DNA of 64,000 nt. Origin: Actinomycetota bacterium (GTDB taxonomy: Bacteria; Actinomycetota; UBA4738; HRBIN12). Every line of letters starts with the position of its first letter. Positions within the stretch are counted from its first letter, which is position 1. The position numbers were made by a program, and so were the translations under genes. Below are positions 8,724 to 17,271 of this stretch, piece after piece. Below the pieces are notes generated by a model. The model ran no database searches. It worked only from the letters and a program-made list of their open reading frames with translations, and was not told the origin of the DNA. The stretch spans positions 1 through 64,000 of the forward strand of contig JBBECT010000007.1 in the NCBI GenBank assembly GCA_040881665.1, given 5' to 3'.

Positions 8724-9084
8724 TCGCTAATATCAGAAGACACACGGGCGCTCCATCGGGCATGCTCGAAACCGCGCTGCGCGGCGCCTGGGACCTTGTC
8801 TACCCCCTCCCGTGCTTCCCCAAACCCCAATGACCCCGTCGAGGACGCGTCGAGCAACAGCCTGTTCGGGAGATCCGGCGATGACGTGCTGCGCGGCGGG
8901 ATGGGCGTGGATGCGGCACACGGGCAGGCTGGCATCCGACCTCCGCATCGGGGAGATCTAGACCTTCTGCGAGCGCTGAGGCTTCTCTCCGGATCACGGC
9001 CAGGGCTCGTCCAAAAACCCCGTGCCTGCCTACAGCCAGTGACCCCGGCGCGTCGGAGCGACCTTCGCGTCTACCCTGGGCGGC
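8724..9084. other. Intergenic region between divergent genes
   Basis: About 360 bases between the divergent MEDS-HATPase gene and the giant amidase fusion. It should contain both promoters. I see no gene in it. A gatattag stretch lies just upstream of the MEDS-HATPase gene (on its strand) and may be a -10 element. No clear operator is visible. Confidence 0.4.
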
Positions 9085-12000
9085 ATGCAGGTCGAGCGCC
9101 ACCCCGCGCCGAACGTGGATCGCGGACGATCCGGTGAGACGGTCCGGGGGATCGTGCTGCACACGAACGAGGGTTCGTTCGAGAGCACGCTCCGCTGGTT
9201 CGCACGCACCTCGAGCCGCGTCAGCGCGCACTATCTCGTGGCCCTCGACGGGCGTATTGCCTCATTCGCCGACGAGACGGACACGGCGCGCCACGCCGGG
9301 AGCAAGGTTCATGCCTCAAGCCCGCTCGTACGGGGCGTTCGCAACCCGAACCTGATCACGATCGGGATCGAGTTCGAGGACGGCGGCGACCCGGACGGTG
9401 CGATCCGAACCGACGCGCAGTACGCGGCCGGTGCGCGGCTGCTGCGGGAGATCGCCGGGCGGTGGGACGTCGCGCTCGACCGCGACCACGTCGTTGGCCA
9501 CCACGAGATCCGCGAGGATCGATCTTGTCCCGGGAATCTGGACATCGACCGCCTGCTCAAGGAGGCGGCCCAGGGCAGGGCCGGCGGCATCGTTTGTCTG
9601 CTCCCGGTCCGCAACGGGGTGCTGGACCTCCCGGGCTACCTCGACGCGGCAGCATCGTGGTGCGATGCGATCGTCGCCCTGGACGACGGCAGCACCGACG
9701 ACACACGCATGCTCCTCGACGAGCATCCCCACGTGCGTCGGGTGCTCGAGAACCCACCTCGGGCGACGGCCGCCGGCTGGCACGACGGGAAGAACCGGAA
9801 CCGCCTGCTGGAGGCCGCGGCCGGGCTCGCCCCTTCGTGGATCGTCTCGGTCGACGCCGATGAGCGGATCCCGCCGGCGGACGCCGCCGCGCTCCGAACG
9901 TTCCTAGACTCCGACGCTTTGCCGGCGGTGGCGTACGGCTTGCGGCACGTTCGCCTCTGGGGCGAGGATCGCGGCGATCCCACGCCGATGTGGGTCTACC
10001 GTGTGTTCGCGTTCGATCCCACGTACCGGTTCCCGAACGAGCGTCTGCACTTCAATCCCGTCCCCACCGCGATCGAACGCGGTGCATGGGTCCGAACGAC
10101 GTTGCGCGTGCTGCACCTCGGATCGCAGGACGAGATCCGTGTCGCCCAACGACGCCGCCGGTATGCGGAAGCCGACCCCGACGGCGAGTACCCGACCTCG
10201 TTCGGCGGCCTGGACGAGAGCCCCGCCCATACCGTGCCGCTGGCCGACCTCGAACCGTCGCCATCGGTGATCGCGCCGCTCGAGGACCAGTTCGGGCTGC
10301 GGCCGATGTTCGATCCGGACGCCGCGGGGGACGCAGCTGCCGAGAGCGAACGACCGCTCCTCGCCGTATTGCTTCCCGTGCGCAACGGCGAGGAGGATCT
10401 GCCCGCGTGGTTCAACTCGGTGCGCGCGTTCGCCGACGCGATCGTCGCGCTCGACGACGGCAGCACCGACGGAACGCGGAGGCTGCTGGAGGGCGAGCCA
10501 CTCGTCCACCGCTTGCTCACGATGCCCCGACGTCCCGACTACGTCGAGTGGGACGACGCCGGGAACCGGAACGCACTGCTGCGTGCCGCCGACGAGCTGC
10601 GTCCACAGTGGATCCTGTTCCTGGACGCCGACGAGCGCCTGGATGCCGACGACGCCGCCGCGCTGAGTGACTTCCTCGAGACCGACGCGGTGCCGGGGGA
10701 CGCCTACGGGCTCACGGTGCACCGGATGATCGGCGATCTGCAGCACTGGGATCGGGCGGACCTGGTGGCGTACCGGCTCTTCGCGTGGGAGAAGGGGCTC
10801 AGGCTCGACGACGACCGGCTGCACGCCCCGCCGGTGCCGGTCTCGATCCCGCAGGCCAGGTACGTCCCGACGACCTTGCGGATCATGCACCTCGCGAGCT
10901 TGACCCCGGAACGCCGCCGCAGGCGTTTCGCGAAGTACCGTCAGGCCGACCCGGACGGCGCGTTCCAGCCGGACTACGGCGACCTGCTCGCCGAGCCGGA
11001 GACGCTTCGCCCGTGGGACGGGCGAGCGGACGACATGGCCGTCGTGCCGTTCGCGGGCGAGGACGACGACGAACTGGCCCGCGCGCTCGCCGAAATCGAT
11101 CCGGAGGCGCCTGCCCTGTCCGCGATCGTGATCTCGCGAGACGACGAGGATGTGATCGAACGCTCGGTGCGGGCCGTGGTCGAGCAAGAGGTTCCCGAGC
11201 CGTTCGAGGTGATCGTCGTGACGAGCGGCACCGACCGGACCGCGCAGGTCGTGCGCGATCGATTCCCTGACGTGGTGGTGGTGGAGCTCGACCGCCCGGC
11301 GCTTCCCGGGGAGGCACGCAACGCCGGGCTGGCGGCGGCCCGTGGCGACTACGTGTCGTTCCCCGGATCCCACGTCGTGCTGGAGCCCGGAAGCCTGGCT
11401 GCCCGGATCGCGGCGCACCGGCTCGGCTACCCGATGGTTACCGGGACGACGCTCAACCTGACCGACACGCCTGCCGGCTGGGCTTCCTACTTCCTCGACC
11501 ATTCCGGGGTGCTGCCCGGCCGGCCGTCCCAGGAGCTCGCCTCGGCACCGTCCCATTGCTCCTACGACCGAGGTTTCCTCGAGGAGGTCGGCGGGTTCCC
11601 CGAACACCTGCGCGCCGGGGAGGACACGGTCGTGAACCTCCGCCTCGCCTCGCGGGGCTGTCGCGCCTATCGCGCCGAGGACGTGCGGTTCGGCCACCGC
11701 TCCCCCGCCGATACACCGGCCAAACTCGTGATGCACCACTTCCGTCGCGGCCGGGGCCTCGGAAGGATCCTGCTCGAGGGGGGGATCCGGCACGGCCGCG
11801 TGCTGACGCGTCAGACCCTCAAGATCCACCTCGTCGGGTACCTCCCCCGCCGCCTCAGGGGCATCGAGCGCAACGTCCGGCGCTGGGCCGACCCGGACCT
11901 GCGCGAGCGACACCGAGCCGTGCGTCCCCTGGTCGCGCTCGGCTCCGTCGCCGCATTGGCCGGGACCTGGGCGGAGGTGCTCAAACCCGGGCCAGGCAAG

Positions 12001-12906
12001 CTCCGCACGCTGATCGGGATCCCCTCGGTGCACGTCGCGATCGGCGGCCTCGACGCCCGGGCGACCCATCCGATCGGCCGCACCGACGTCCTCCTCGTCG
12101 CGAGGATCGAGCCGCTGCACGGAACGGTGCGGTTGCTCAGCCTCCCGCGCGATCTGCTCGTCGGCCTTCCCGGCCGGCGCGAGGCCCGCCTGAACGAGGC
12201 GTACTTCGTCGGGGCGATCGGGCCGGAGGCCGCAACAGCGAGCGGCGGCGCAGCGCGGTCGCCAGACACCGAGACCAGGGTCGACGCGCGGGCGGGTATG
12301 CGGCTGCTCGCGCGAGCGCTCGAGCGAACCCTCGGCGCGCGGATCGACGGCAGCGTGATCGTGGACTTCGAGGGGTTCCAGGGGCTGGTCGACACGCTCG
12401 GCGGACTGGACGTCGACGTGCCACACCCGATCGACGACGAGTTCGTCGCGGAGGATGGCGAGCACTTCTCCGCGCACTTCCGGAGCGGTCGCCAGATCCT
12501 CGACGGCGATGCGGCACTCACTTACGCGCGGACGCGTAAGGCCGACGGCGACGCGTGGCGCCGCGAGCGGCACGTCGATCTGATCCGCGCCGCCTTCCGC
12601 GCACTCCGCACGATCCGCTCGCCGTCCCGAGCTCTCCGGGTCGCGGGGACGGGGCTGCGCTCGATCCGCGTCGATCTCAGCGTCTACGCGGGCATCAAGG
12701 TGATCGCGGGACTCGCTCGAGCCCGCTCGATCGAGGCCGTCCAACTGGCTCCCCCCGTGGTGCGGTCGGTGAAGACGGAGCGGGGCAAGTGGGTCCACCG
12801 CGGCGACGCGGGGGAGATTAGGGACTTCGCGCGCCGGCGATGGGTCGACGGCGCAGGCGCGGACGGCCGCGAGTCCGGGGGCGTCCCCCGGGGGGCCGTC
12901 AGGTGA
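9085..12906 (+). CDS. Giant fusion: peptidoglycan amidase + three GT2-like domains + LCP domain
   Basis: One uninterrupted 1273-residue frame. Residues 1-165 are an Amidase_2/PGRP-like domain: RGIVLHTNEG, SAHYLVALDG and VVGHHEIREDRSCPGN carry the zinc ligands and catalytic region. Residues about 168-345 and 425-620 are two related GT2-like domains, each with LLPVRNG, AIVALDDGSTD and a DADER metal motif. Residues about 678-930 are a third GT2 domain: LSAIVISRDDEDVIERSV, then GEARNAGLAAARGDYVSF and GGFPEHLRAGEDT. Residues about 995-1175 are a LytR-CpsA-Psr domain (RTDVLLVARI, LSLPRDLLVGLPG, DGDAALTYARTRK). There is no clear signal peptide. The parts suggest building, trimming and attaching a cell-wall glycopolymer, but topology is puzzling because amidase and LCP domains normally act outside the membrane. 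Confidence 0.92.
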   Translation: MQVERHPAPNVDRGRSGETVRGIVLHTNEGSFESTLRWFARTSSRVSAHYLVALDGRIASFADETDTARHAGSKVHASSPLVRGVRNPNLITIGIEFEDGGDPDGAIRTDAQYAAGARLLREIAGRWDVALDRDHVVGHHEIREDRSCPGNLDIDRLLKEAAQGRAGGIVCLLPVRNGVLDLPGYLDAAASWCDAIVALDDGSTDDTRMLLDEHPHVRRVLENPPRATAAGWHDGKNRNRLLEAAAGLAPSWIVSVDADERIPPADAAALRTFLDSDALPAVAYGLRHVRLWGEDRGDPTPMWVYRVFAFDPTYRFPNERLHFNPVPTAIERGAWVRTTLRVLHLGSQDEIRVAQRRRRYAEADPDGEYPTSFGGLDESPAHTVPLADLEPSPSVIAPLEDQFGLRPMFDPDAAGDAAAESERPLLAVLLPVRNGEEDLPAWFNSVRAFADAIVALDDGSTDGTRRLLEGEPLVHRLLTMPRRPDYVEWDDAGNRNALLRAADELRPQWILFLDADERLDADDAAALSDFLETDAVPGDAYGLTVHRMIGDLQHWDRADLVAYRLFAWEKGLRLDDDRLHAPPVPVSIPQARYVPTTLRIMHLASLTPERRRRRFAKYRQADPDGAFQPDYGDLLAEPETLRPWDGRADDMAVVPFAGEDDDELARALAEIDPEAPALSAIVISRDDEDVIERSVRAVVEQEVPEPFEVIVVTSGTDRTAQVVRDRFPDVVVVELDRPALPGEARNAGLAAARGDYVSFPGSHVVLEPGSLAARIAAHRLGYPMVTGTTLNLTDTPAGWASYFLDHSGVLPGRPSQELASAPSHCSYDRGFLEEVGGFPEHLRAGEDTVVNLRLASRGCRAYRAEDVRFGHRSPADTPAKLVMHHFRRGRGLGRILLEGGIRHGRVLTRQTLKIHLVGYLPRRLRGIERNVRRWADPDLRERHRAVRPLVALGSVAALAGTWAEVLKPGPGKLRTLIGIPSVHVAIGGLDARATHPIGRTDVLLVARIEPLHGTVRLLSLPRDLLVGLPGRREARLNEAYFVGAIGPEAATASGGAARSPDTETRVDARAGMRLLARALERTLGARIDGSVIVDFEGFQGLVDTLGGLDVDVPHPIDDEFVAEDGEHFSAHFRSGRQILDGDAALTYARTRKADGDAWRRERHVDLIRAAFRALRTIRSPSRALRVAGTGLRSIRVDLSVYAGIKVIAGLARARSIEAVQLAPPVVRSVKTERGKWVHRGDAGEIRDFARRRWVDGAGADGRESGGVPRGAVR

Positions 12907-13588
12907 CTTCGAGTGCCTTCGGGGCGGACCAACCGGACGTCGCGCCGTTCGACGTCCGGCGCAGGCGAGCCCGGAACCGGAACGTCCCTCGGCGGCCCGG
13001 CGTGAACATCGTGCTTCGCGTGGTCACACTCGTCTTGAACGCCTTGTAGGTCGTGTCGTTCGGTCCTTTTCGCTGGACGTCGAACACATAGCCACTGAGC
13101 GTCCCCGAAGCCCACGTGATCTTGAAGGCGTTCCCGAGCGGACCCTGCTTCGGCTTCACCGTGATCGGCACCTTGATCGTGCCGGTCATGAACCCGACGT
13201 GGGAGGCCTGCTTACACGCATAGGCATACGTCCCGGCCGCGACGAACCGATCGACGAACTTCACCGATCCCGCGGCCGACAGCCCCGTGTCGAACAGTGC
13301 GAGGGGCGAGGTATCGGTCGCCGAGTGGGTGTGCTGGCTGAACTGAGAGAAGCCGAAGCGAGCACGCTGCCCCCGCTTCAGCTTCGCGGGATCCGGCGTG
13401 AACGAGTAGTCGCGAACCAGGATGTAGAAGTCACCGACCGTGCCGGCGGAGGCAGGGTTGCGGCGGAGGATATCGACGTAGGCGAGGGCGGCCATCGCGG
13501 ACACACCGGTGGCCACAAGGCGACGAACGAACACGCGCCTGCTGACCTGCCCGTCGAGGTAGCTCCGTACCAGCTCGTCCCGTGACAT
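12899..13588 (-). CDS. Tat-exported cupredoxin with C-terminal fibronectin-like domain
   Basis: A 229-residue protein. The N-terminus has a twin-arginine signal (SRRVFVRRLVATG followed by a hydrophobic run ending near ASA). Residues about 45-145 form a cupredoxin: FGFSQFSQHTHSATDTSP supplies the first histidine and YAYACKQASHVGFM supplies Cys-His-Met, a type 1 copper set. Residues about 155-229 look like a fibronectin type III strand pattern (FKITWASGTLSGYVFDVQRK, then GTFRFRARLRR). It probably carries electrons or copper outside the membrane. The start at 13588 is favoured because it puts the RR motif near the N-terminus. Its 3' end overlaps the end of the convergent giant gene by eight bases. 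Confidence 0.85.
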   Translation of the reverse strand: MSRDELVRSYLDGQVSRRVFVRRLVATGVSAMAALAYVDILRRNPASAGTVGDFYILVRDYSFTPDPAKLKRGQRARFGFSQFSQHTHSATDTSPLALFDTGLSAAGSVKFVDRFVAAGTYAYACKQASHVGFMTGTIKVPITVKPKQGPLGNAFKITWASGTLSGYVFDVQRKGPNDTTYKAFKTSVTTRSTMFTPGRRGTFRFRARLRRTSNGATSGWSAPKALEVT

Positions 13589-13734
13589 CCTCGGCCCCCT
13601 TCGACCGTCTCCGGCTCGGTCCGGGCAAGGGTAGTCATATCCCTGCCCGGAACACAACGGTCGAAGGTTGCAGCCCGGCTCCCGTCACGGGGCTCCGACC
13701 AAGCCGGTAGGCTGCATGCTTGGCTCGCAGCAAC

Positions 13735-14733
13735 CTATGGGGGAGGCAGACGGGTCCGACCCGCAAGCGTGGTCGATGGCGAGGGGCTTCTTCTTGACAG
13801 CCAACTGACAGCCAAGCGGATGGATGTCCACGGACGCTGGCGGACGTCCCCGGACTCGCACCGGGCTTCCACCTGCGCTCCTGGACGGCCTGACCGTGTT
13901 GTAGTACTCACAGAACCGATCCACCTGGGCTTGCAGCTGAGCGATCGTGTGTGCCGAGTCCTGCTTGGCGAGGAACCGCTTGAGCGTTTGATGCACCCGC
14001 TCGACCTTGCCGCAGGTCTGCGGGTGGTAGGGCCGAGAGTGCACCGAGCGGATCCCCAGGGCCGCGCACTCGAGCTCGATCGCGCACCGTCCGCCTCGAG
14101 GTGCCGCGGTGAACACCGCTCCGTTGTCGGTGAGCAGCGACGCCGGGAACCCGTGGACCGCAGCGGCTGCATGAAAGCTGTCCACGATGTCGGCAGCTTG
14201 AAGATCACTCGTGCATCGGAGGCCACGAGCAACCTGGAGTGATCGTCGATGATGTTCAAGATCTCGACCTCATCCCCGCCGGCCAAGCGGACGTGGGTGA
14301 TGTCGGCCTGCCAGCGTTCGTTGGGCATCTGGGCCTCGAAGCGCACGAACGAGCTCCGTGGGCGTTTGTGCGGCTGGGGCGTAACGAAGCCCCGGCGCAC
14401 CAAGATCCGCCAGATCGTGGAGACCGAAGGAACCGATGCATGTTCGTGGCGACGGCTCAGGTGCACCGCGATCGTGTGAGCACCGGCGTCCACCCCCAGG
14501 TCCAACAGCTCCTTGCGCAGCGCGACGATCTCGTCTTCGATCTGCACCCGTGTGCGCCTCGGGCTCCCAGACGGTCGGCGCGATCGAGGCTCCAGGCCGG
14601 CTTCGCCTTCGGCGTCGAAGCGTCGGACGAGTTCGTGGACCCATCGGCGGCTCACGCCGTAGTCACGAGCCACCTCCGCTTTGCTCCGACCTTCGACGCG
14701 TACCGCCGTGACGACCAATCGAGCCAAGGACAT
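13735..14733 (-). pseudogene. IS481-type transposase, frameshifted and truncated
   Basis: The N-terminal half is a helix-turn-helix (SKAEVARDYGVSRRWVHELV, then LEPRSRRP) followed by the start of a DDE integrase core (NERWQADITHVRL, IIDDHSRLLVA). At about 14198, after VIFK, one base is missing and the core continues in another frame: DIVDSFHAAAAVHGFP, LLTDNGAVF, then SRPYHPQTCGKVERVHQTLKRFL and RFCEYYNTVRP. Recognisable homology stops at about 13885, where the sequence changes to repeats unlike an IS481 C-terminus. The catalytic residues exist but are split between frames. IS481 elements do not normally need a programmed frameshift, so I call it dead. Confidence 0.85.
13795..13890. repeat. Candidate recombinase arm-type repeats (old attachment site?)
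   Basis: On the minus strand ggctgtca occurs twice at an 11-base period and is followed by agaagaag. Next to it (13822-13890) lies a stretch with gtcc/ggac steps at roughly ten-base spacing. The same plan, two tgtcaacg copies 11 bases apart followed by aagaag, sits beside tRNA-Lys at 60380. Short direct repeats at helical period are typical of tyrosine-recombinase arm sites, so this may be a relic of an attachment site. Similarity of layout is seen; the function is inferred. Confidence 0.35.
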
Positions 14734-14795
14734 CCGACACCTCCGCAGCTGAGGTGTTCACCATGTCCCGAGACAGGCCGGAACCATGTCCTGAA
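13885..14795. mobile_element. IS481-family insertion sequence remnant
   Basis: The element comprises the broken transposase and its upstream terminal region. At the promoter-proximal end (14760-14791) accatgtcc occurs twice, 23 bases apart, as in the subterminal transposase-binding repeats of IS481 relatives, next to gaggtgttc. No matching end is visible beyond the C-terminal break at about 13885, so one end has been lost. No target duplication can be recognised. Confidence 0.65.
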
Positions 14796-15121
14796 ACCAC
14801 ACACTGCGCGCAGGGGGAAACGGACGGTAATTCTGATCGTGAGTGGGAGGCGCAGTCCAGGGGAGGTCCACCTGACCCGGGCCCGTCAAGAACGCCCTTG
14901 GTCCCGCTCCATCACCTGCAGGCCAAGGACCCACGATCGCGGAACACCGGTCGGTCGGGATCGACGAGGCGGCGGGGAGCCTCGCCCTCTCCCGAAGGGT
15001 GGTCCGGTCGATTCGCTGGCGACGGCGCTGAAAAAGAGTTGTCCTTCGAGCGTTTGGAGCGGGGCTCTCGTGGACATCCATTCGACGCTGTTGTGGAAGC
15101 TTGCGCGTGGAAGGGGGAACG
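14796..15121. other. Intergenic region before the GPGG protein gene
   Basis: About 325 bases between the IS481 end and the small membrane protein gene. Frames exist on both strands but none has a motif or a good start. The last 25 bases hold the ribosome binding site of the next gene. It should also contain that operon's promoter, which I cannot place with confidence. Confidence 0.4.
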
Positions 15122-15319
15122 ATGTTACAGACGGGGCTCGCACTCGCCGCACAGAACGGCGGGAACGAAGGGGCTACGGACACCATCTTGTGGATCATCG
15201 CGGCCGTGTTGGTCGTCGCTGGCATCGTGAGCATCGTCCGTGGGGCGCTGCTCTGGGGAATCGTGCTGATCATCGGAGGTCTGCTCGTAGGGCCCGGTGG
15301 CGTCAGCCTATTGGACTGA
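15122..15319 (+). CDS. GPGG-motif small membrane protein
   Basis: A 65-residue protein. The N-terminus (MLQTGLALAAQNGGNEGATD) is followed by two transmembrane segments, about residues 22-38 (ILWIIAAVLVVAGIVSIV) and 42-54 (LLWGIVLIIGGLL), and ends GPGGVSLLD. This matches a family of tiny actinobacterial membrane proteins known by the C-terminal GPGG motif; the function is unknown. ATG at 15122 has GGAAGGGGG five bases upstream, much better than the in-frame start seven codons earlier. The mechanosensitive-channel-like gene follows after 11 bases, so the two probably form an operon. Confidence 0.75.
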   Translation: MLQTGLALAAQNGGNEGATDTILWIIAAVLVVAGIVSIVRGALLWGIVLIIGGLLVGPGGVSLLD

Positions 15320-15330
15320 TGGGAGGCGTC

Positions 15331-16074
15331 ATGCTTGCAGACATCGATGTGCAACAGGGCCTTGAAGAGGCGTGGGCTGACGTTGCCACGTTCGCTCCGA
15401 AGCTGCTGGGCTTCTTTTTGATCCTGCTGATCGGCTACTTCATCGCAAAGGCCTTGTCCAAGGTCGCCGATTCACTGCTTGAGCGGGTTGGGTTCGACGG
15501 ACTCGTCGAGCGCGGCACGATGCGACAGGCCTTCGAGCGCAGCAAGACCGATCCTTCTGACGTGATCGGCGTGATCGTCTTCTGGCTTGTGTTCCTCGTC
15601 GCGTTGCAGCTGGCCTTCGGCATCTGGGGCCCGAACCCGATCAGTGACCTACTGGAAGGTCTCATCGCCTACCTGCCGCACGTCATAGTGGCCGTCGTGA
15701 TTCTCGTGATCGCGTCGGTACTGGCGAGGGTACTGACCGACATCCTTCAGCCAATGATCGGGTCCGTGCGAGGCGGGACGATCATCGCCAAGGGCGCTGG
15801 CTTCGCCGTATTGCTGGTCGGCGTGTTCGCTGCCCTAGATTCACTGCAGGTGGCACCGGCAATCGTGCGGGGACTGTTTTACGCGCTGCTCGTCATGGTC
15901 GTCGGTTCCGTTGTGGTGTCCTTCGGGGTTGGCGGGATCCCGATCGCTCGTCGCTATCTCGAACGATGGAGTGGCCCGATTGAGGCAACGGCCCGCGACG
16001 TCAAGTCCGAGGTTCAAACCAAGACCGGCAATGACGACCCGACAACGCCGATCCCCGGAGAGGGAACACTCTAA
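15331..16074 (+). CDS. Mechanosensitive ion channel-like membrane protein (CmpX-type)
   Basis: A 247-residue membrane protein with four to five transmembrane helices in two similar units: the first carries KLLGFFLILLIGYFIAKALSK, the second HVIVAVVILVIASVLARVLTD; a third hydrophobic pair is LVGVFAALDSL and LFYALLVMVVGSVVVSFGVG. The repeated 'TM helix' pattern is typical of the conserved TM region of CmpX/MscS-related proteins, but the beta domain of true MscS channels is missing. The C-terminus is a soluble acidic tail. ATG at 15331 is preceded by GGGAGG; an in-frame ATG at 15319 lacks this. Probably envelope stress or osmotic function. Confidence 0.75.
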   Translation: MLADIDVQQGLEEAWADVATFAPKLLGFFLILLIGYFIAKALSKVADSLLERVGFDGLVERGTMRQAFERSKTDPSDVIGVIVFWLVFLVALQLAFGIWGPNPISDLLEGLIAYLPHVIVAVVILVIASVLARVLTDILQPMIGSVRGGTIIAKGAGFAVLLVGVFAALDSLQVAPAIVRGLFYALLVMVVGSVVVSFGVGGIPIARRYLERWSGPIEATARDVKSEVQTKTGNDDPTTPIPGEGTL

Positions 16075-16088
16075 AGAGAGCATGCTAT

Positions 16089-16130
16089 GGGTTGGGGGGG
16101 GTGCTCAACCTCCCCCACTTCCCCCAACCC
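16089..16130. terminator. Perfect inverted repeat between convergent genes
   Basis: gggttggggg at 16089-16098 pairs with cccccaaccc at 16121-16130, a perfect ten-base stem with a 22-base loop that can fold further. It lies 15 bases after the channel gene. There is no T tract, so it is a possible factor-dependent or bidirectional terminator rather than a classical intrinsic one. Confidence 0.45.
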
Positions 16131-16149
16131 GATCACCCCAACCGCCCAG

Positions 16150-16401
16150 TCAACAGGCCGCGTTCAGACACTGGGCGGGATCGCCATTCCTTCGCGCCTT
16201 GTTCTTGCCGCCGTCGATCACGCCCTCGACGGCCTCGATCCCGAGATCACCGTTCAGATCCGCGCGGTTCTGTGTGACCGTGGTCGCGGGGTCGAGGATC
16301 CGGATGCCGTCCCCAGCGTTCTCATTCGAGCGGTTCCTCAGGATCACGGTTCCGGTCGACACCTGTGGACGTCCGTGGAATCGCAGGACTCCTACCCGCA
16401 T
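16150..16401 (-). pseudogene. C-terminal remnant of a right-handed beta-helix protein
   Basis: The 83-residue frame reads TGTVILRNRSNENAGDGIRI, then VTQNRADLNGDLGIEAVEG, IDGGKNKARRNGDPAQCLN and the final AAC. This is the coil rhythm (V.N..a..N...GI.v) and the 'GNGdp.QC.nv.C' ending of secreted parallel beta-helix (NosD-like) proteins, which are normally several hundred residues long and begin with a signal peptide. Here only two to three coils are left and the first twenty residues are unrelated. It appears to be the stump of a gene cut off by an ancient insertion. Confidence 0.6.
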
Positions 16402-16600
16402 CCTGGACTCTGGTGGACGCCCCTGGACGACCGGCCGCCCTCGACCGTGTAGACCCTCTCGAACTCGGCCAACGCGAGATCGTAGTCATCCACCACAAGG
16501 TACGCGGCGCAGAACTCGTTGGCCTGCTCCTCGCCCAGCCCGTCGACGATCTCTTCCCTCGCATCTGCTCGCGCTTCGGCTTGACGATCGCGTCACAAGC
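16392..16600 (-). other. Open frame without a start: possible gene fragment
   Basis: On the minus strand a frame follows a TGA and reads RQAEARADAREEIVDGLGEE, then QANEFCAAYLVVDDYDLALAEFERVYTVEGG before ending at 16392. The helical, acidic pattern looks like real protein, but there is no ATG, GTG or TTG, and its tail runs into gtcca-rich repeat sequence (16368-16440). It may be the broken end of a gene upstream of the beta-helix stump. I do not recognise the family. Confidence 0.3.
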
Positions 16601-16647
16601 GGGAGGAGCCTCTTGTGCCGGCGGATTCACGGAAGCAGAATCAGGCC

Positions 16648-16923
16648 ATGCGAGCGGGCCGTCTGGCTGGTGCGGCGGTCCTCGTGCTGCTGTTGAGTGG
16701 CTGCAGCGACGGGGACGTGACTCACTACGCATGCAGCCAGGGAAAGCTCGAGGCGGCAATGACCCAGTTCATGGAGTCGGGGTCCGCTGAGGTAGACGGC
16801 CAGTTCGGGGACCGTGTGGCTGAGTACGCGAAGGCCGTATACCGGAACGATCGCCCCGGACGCGCACTCGAATTGATCAACGACTTCGCGAAGACGTGTG
16901 AGAGCTGGTACGAGAGCGACTAG
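16648..16923 (+). CDS. Small secreted lipoprotein of unknown function
   Basis: A 91-residue protein with a textbook lipoprotein signal: MRAGRLAGAAVLVLLLSGCS, lipobox LLSGC with cysteine at residue 19. The mature part is acidic and helical (QGKLEAAMTQFMESGSAEV, then ELINDFAKTCESWYESD) with two further cysteines that could form a disulphide. The start at 16648 places the signal at the N-terminus; an in-frame start eleven codons earlier would add a charged leader. No family recognised. It is anchored outside the membrane by lipidation. Confidence 0.7.
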   Translation: MRAGRLAGAAVLVLLLSGCSDGDVTHYACSQGKLEAAMTQFMESGSAEVDGQFGDRVAEYAKAVYRNDRPGRALELINDFAKTCESWYESD

Positions 16924-16931
16924 GGGCGTCT

Positions 16932-17213
16932 ATGAGCGACGGGTTCGCCGGAACTCGCCGCGGACGGCGCAGCAAGCCCGTGATCGCTCTAATCGGCCAG
17001 GCAGGCAGTTGCGACTTCCTAGGATGGTGCCCGCCGGACCTGAGCGAGGGCGCGTTCTTCGAATGGCAGACGTCACCCGATGAGACGTTGCGGCGGATCG
17101 AGCAAGAATGGCAGGCGCTGGGAAGCGTCAGTCTCGGCGACGTGTGTTGGCTCGCGAACACCAATGCAGGAGACGCATGGGCGGAGAGAGCGGATCCAGC
17201 CGCTCGGCGCTAG
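16932..17213 (+). CDS. Hypothetical protein (93 aa)
   Basis: Starts eight bases after the lipoprotein gene and may be co-transcribed. The sequence (KPVIALIGQAGSCDFLGWCP, then EGAFFEWQTSPDETLRRIEQE) has no recognisable domain; the two cysteines around DFLGW could bind metal or be structural. A second frame overlaps its 3' part and continues to 17262 (ASEVITAAFAAAAREDS), so a late frameshift may have truncated it. Low to moderate confidence. Confidence 0.45.
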   Translation: MSDGFAGTRRGRRSKPVIALIGQAGSCDFLGWCPPDLSEGAFFEWQTSPDETLRRIEQEWQALGSVSLGDVCWLANTNAGDAWAERADPAARR

Positions 17214-17271
17214 CGAGGTGATCACGGCCGCGTTCGCGGCCGCGGCGCGCGAAGACAGCTAGGGTGTCTTG

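Noticed and set aside
9904-12798. A 964-codon open frame on the minus strand opposite the giant cell-wall gene
   Set aside because: It has no protein motifs, is dominated by Arg/Asp/His/Gln typical of antisense GC-rich DNA, and lies entirely opposite a gene with several recognisable domains.
13735-14733. Programmed frameshift in the transposase
   Set aside because: There is no slippery heptamer at the shift (the site reads ttcaagctgcc on the minus strand), IS481 transposases are normally one frame, and the C-terminus is missing as well.
16089-16130. Riboswitch or other RNA gene at the G-rich hairpin
   Set aside because: Only one simple stem is present, it lies after a gene and not in a leader, and it fits a terminator between convergent units.
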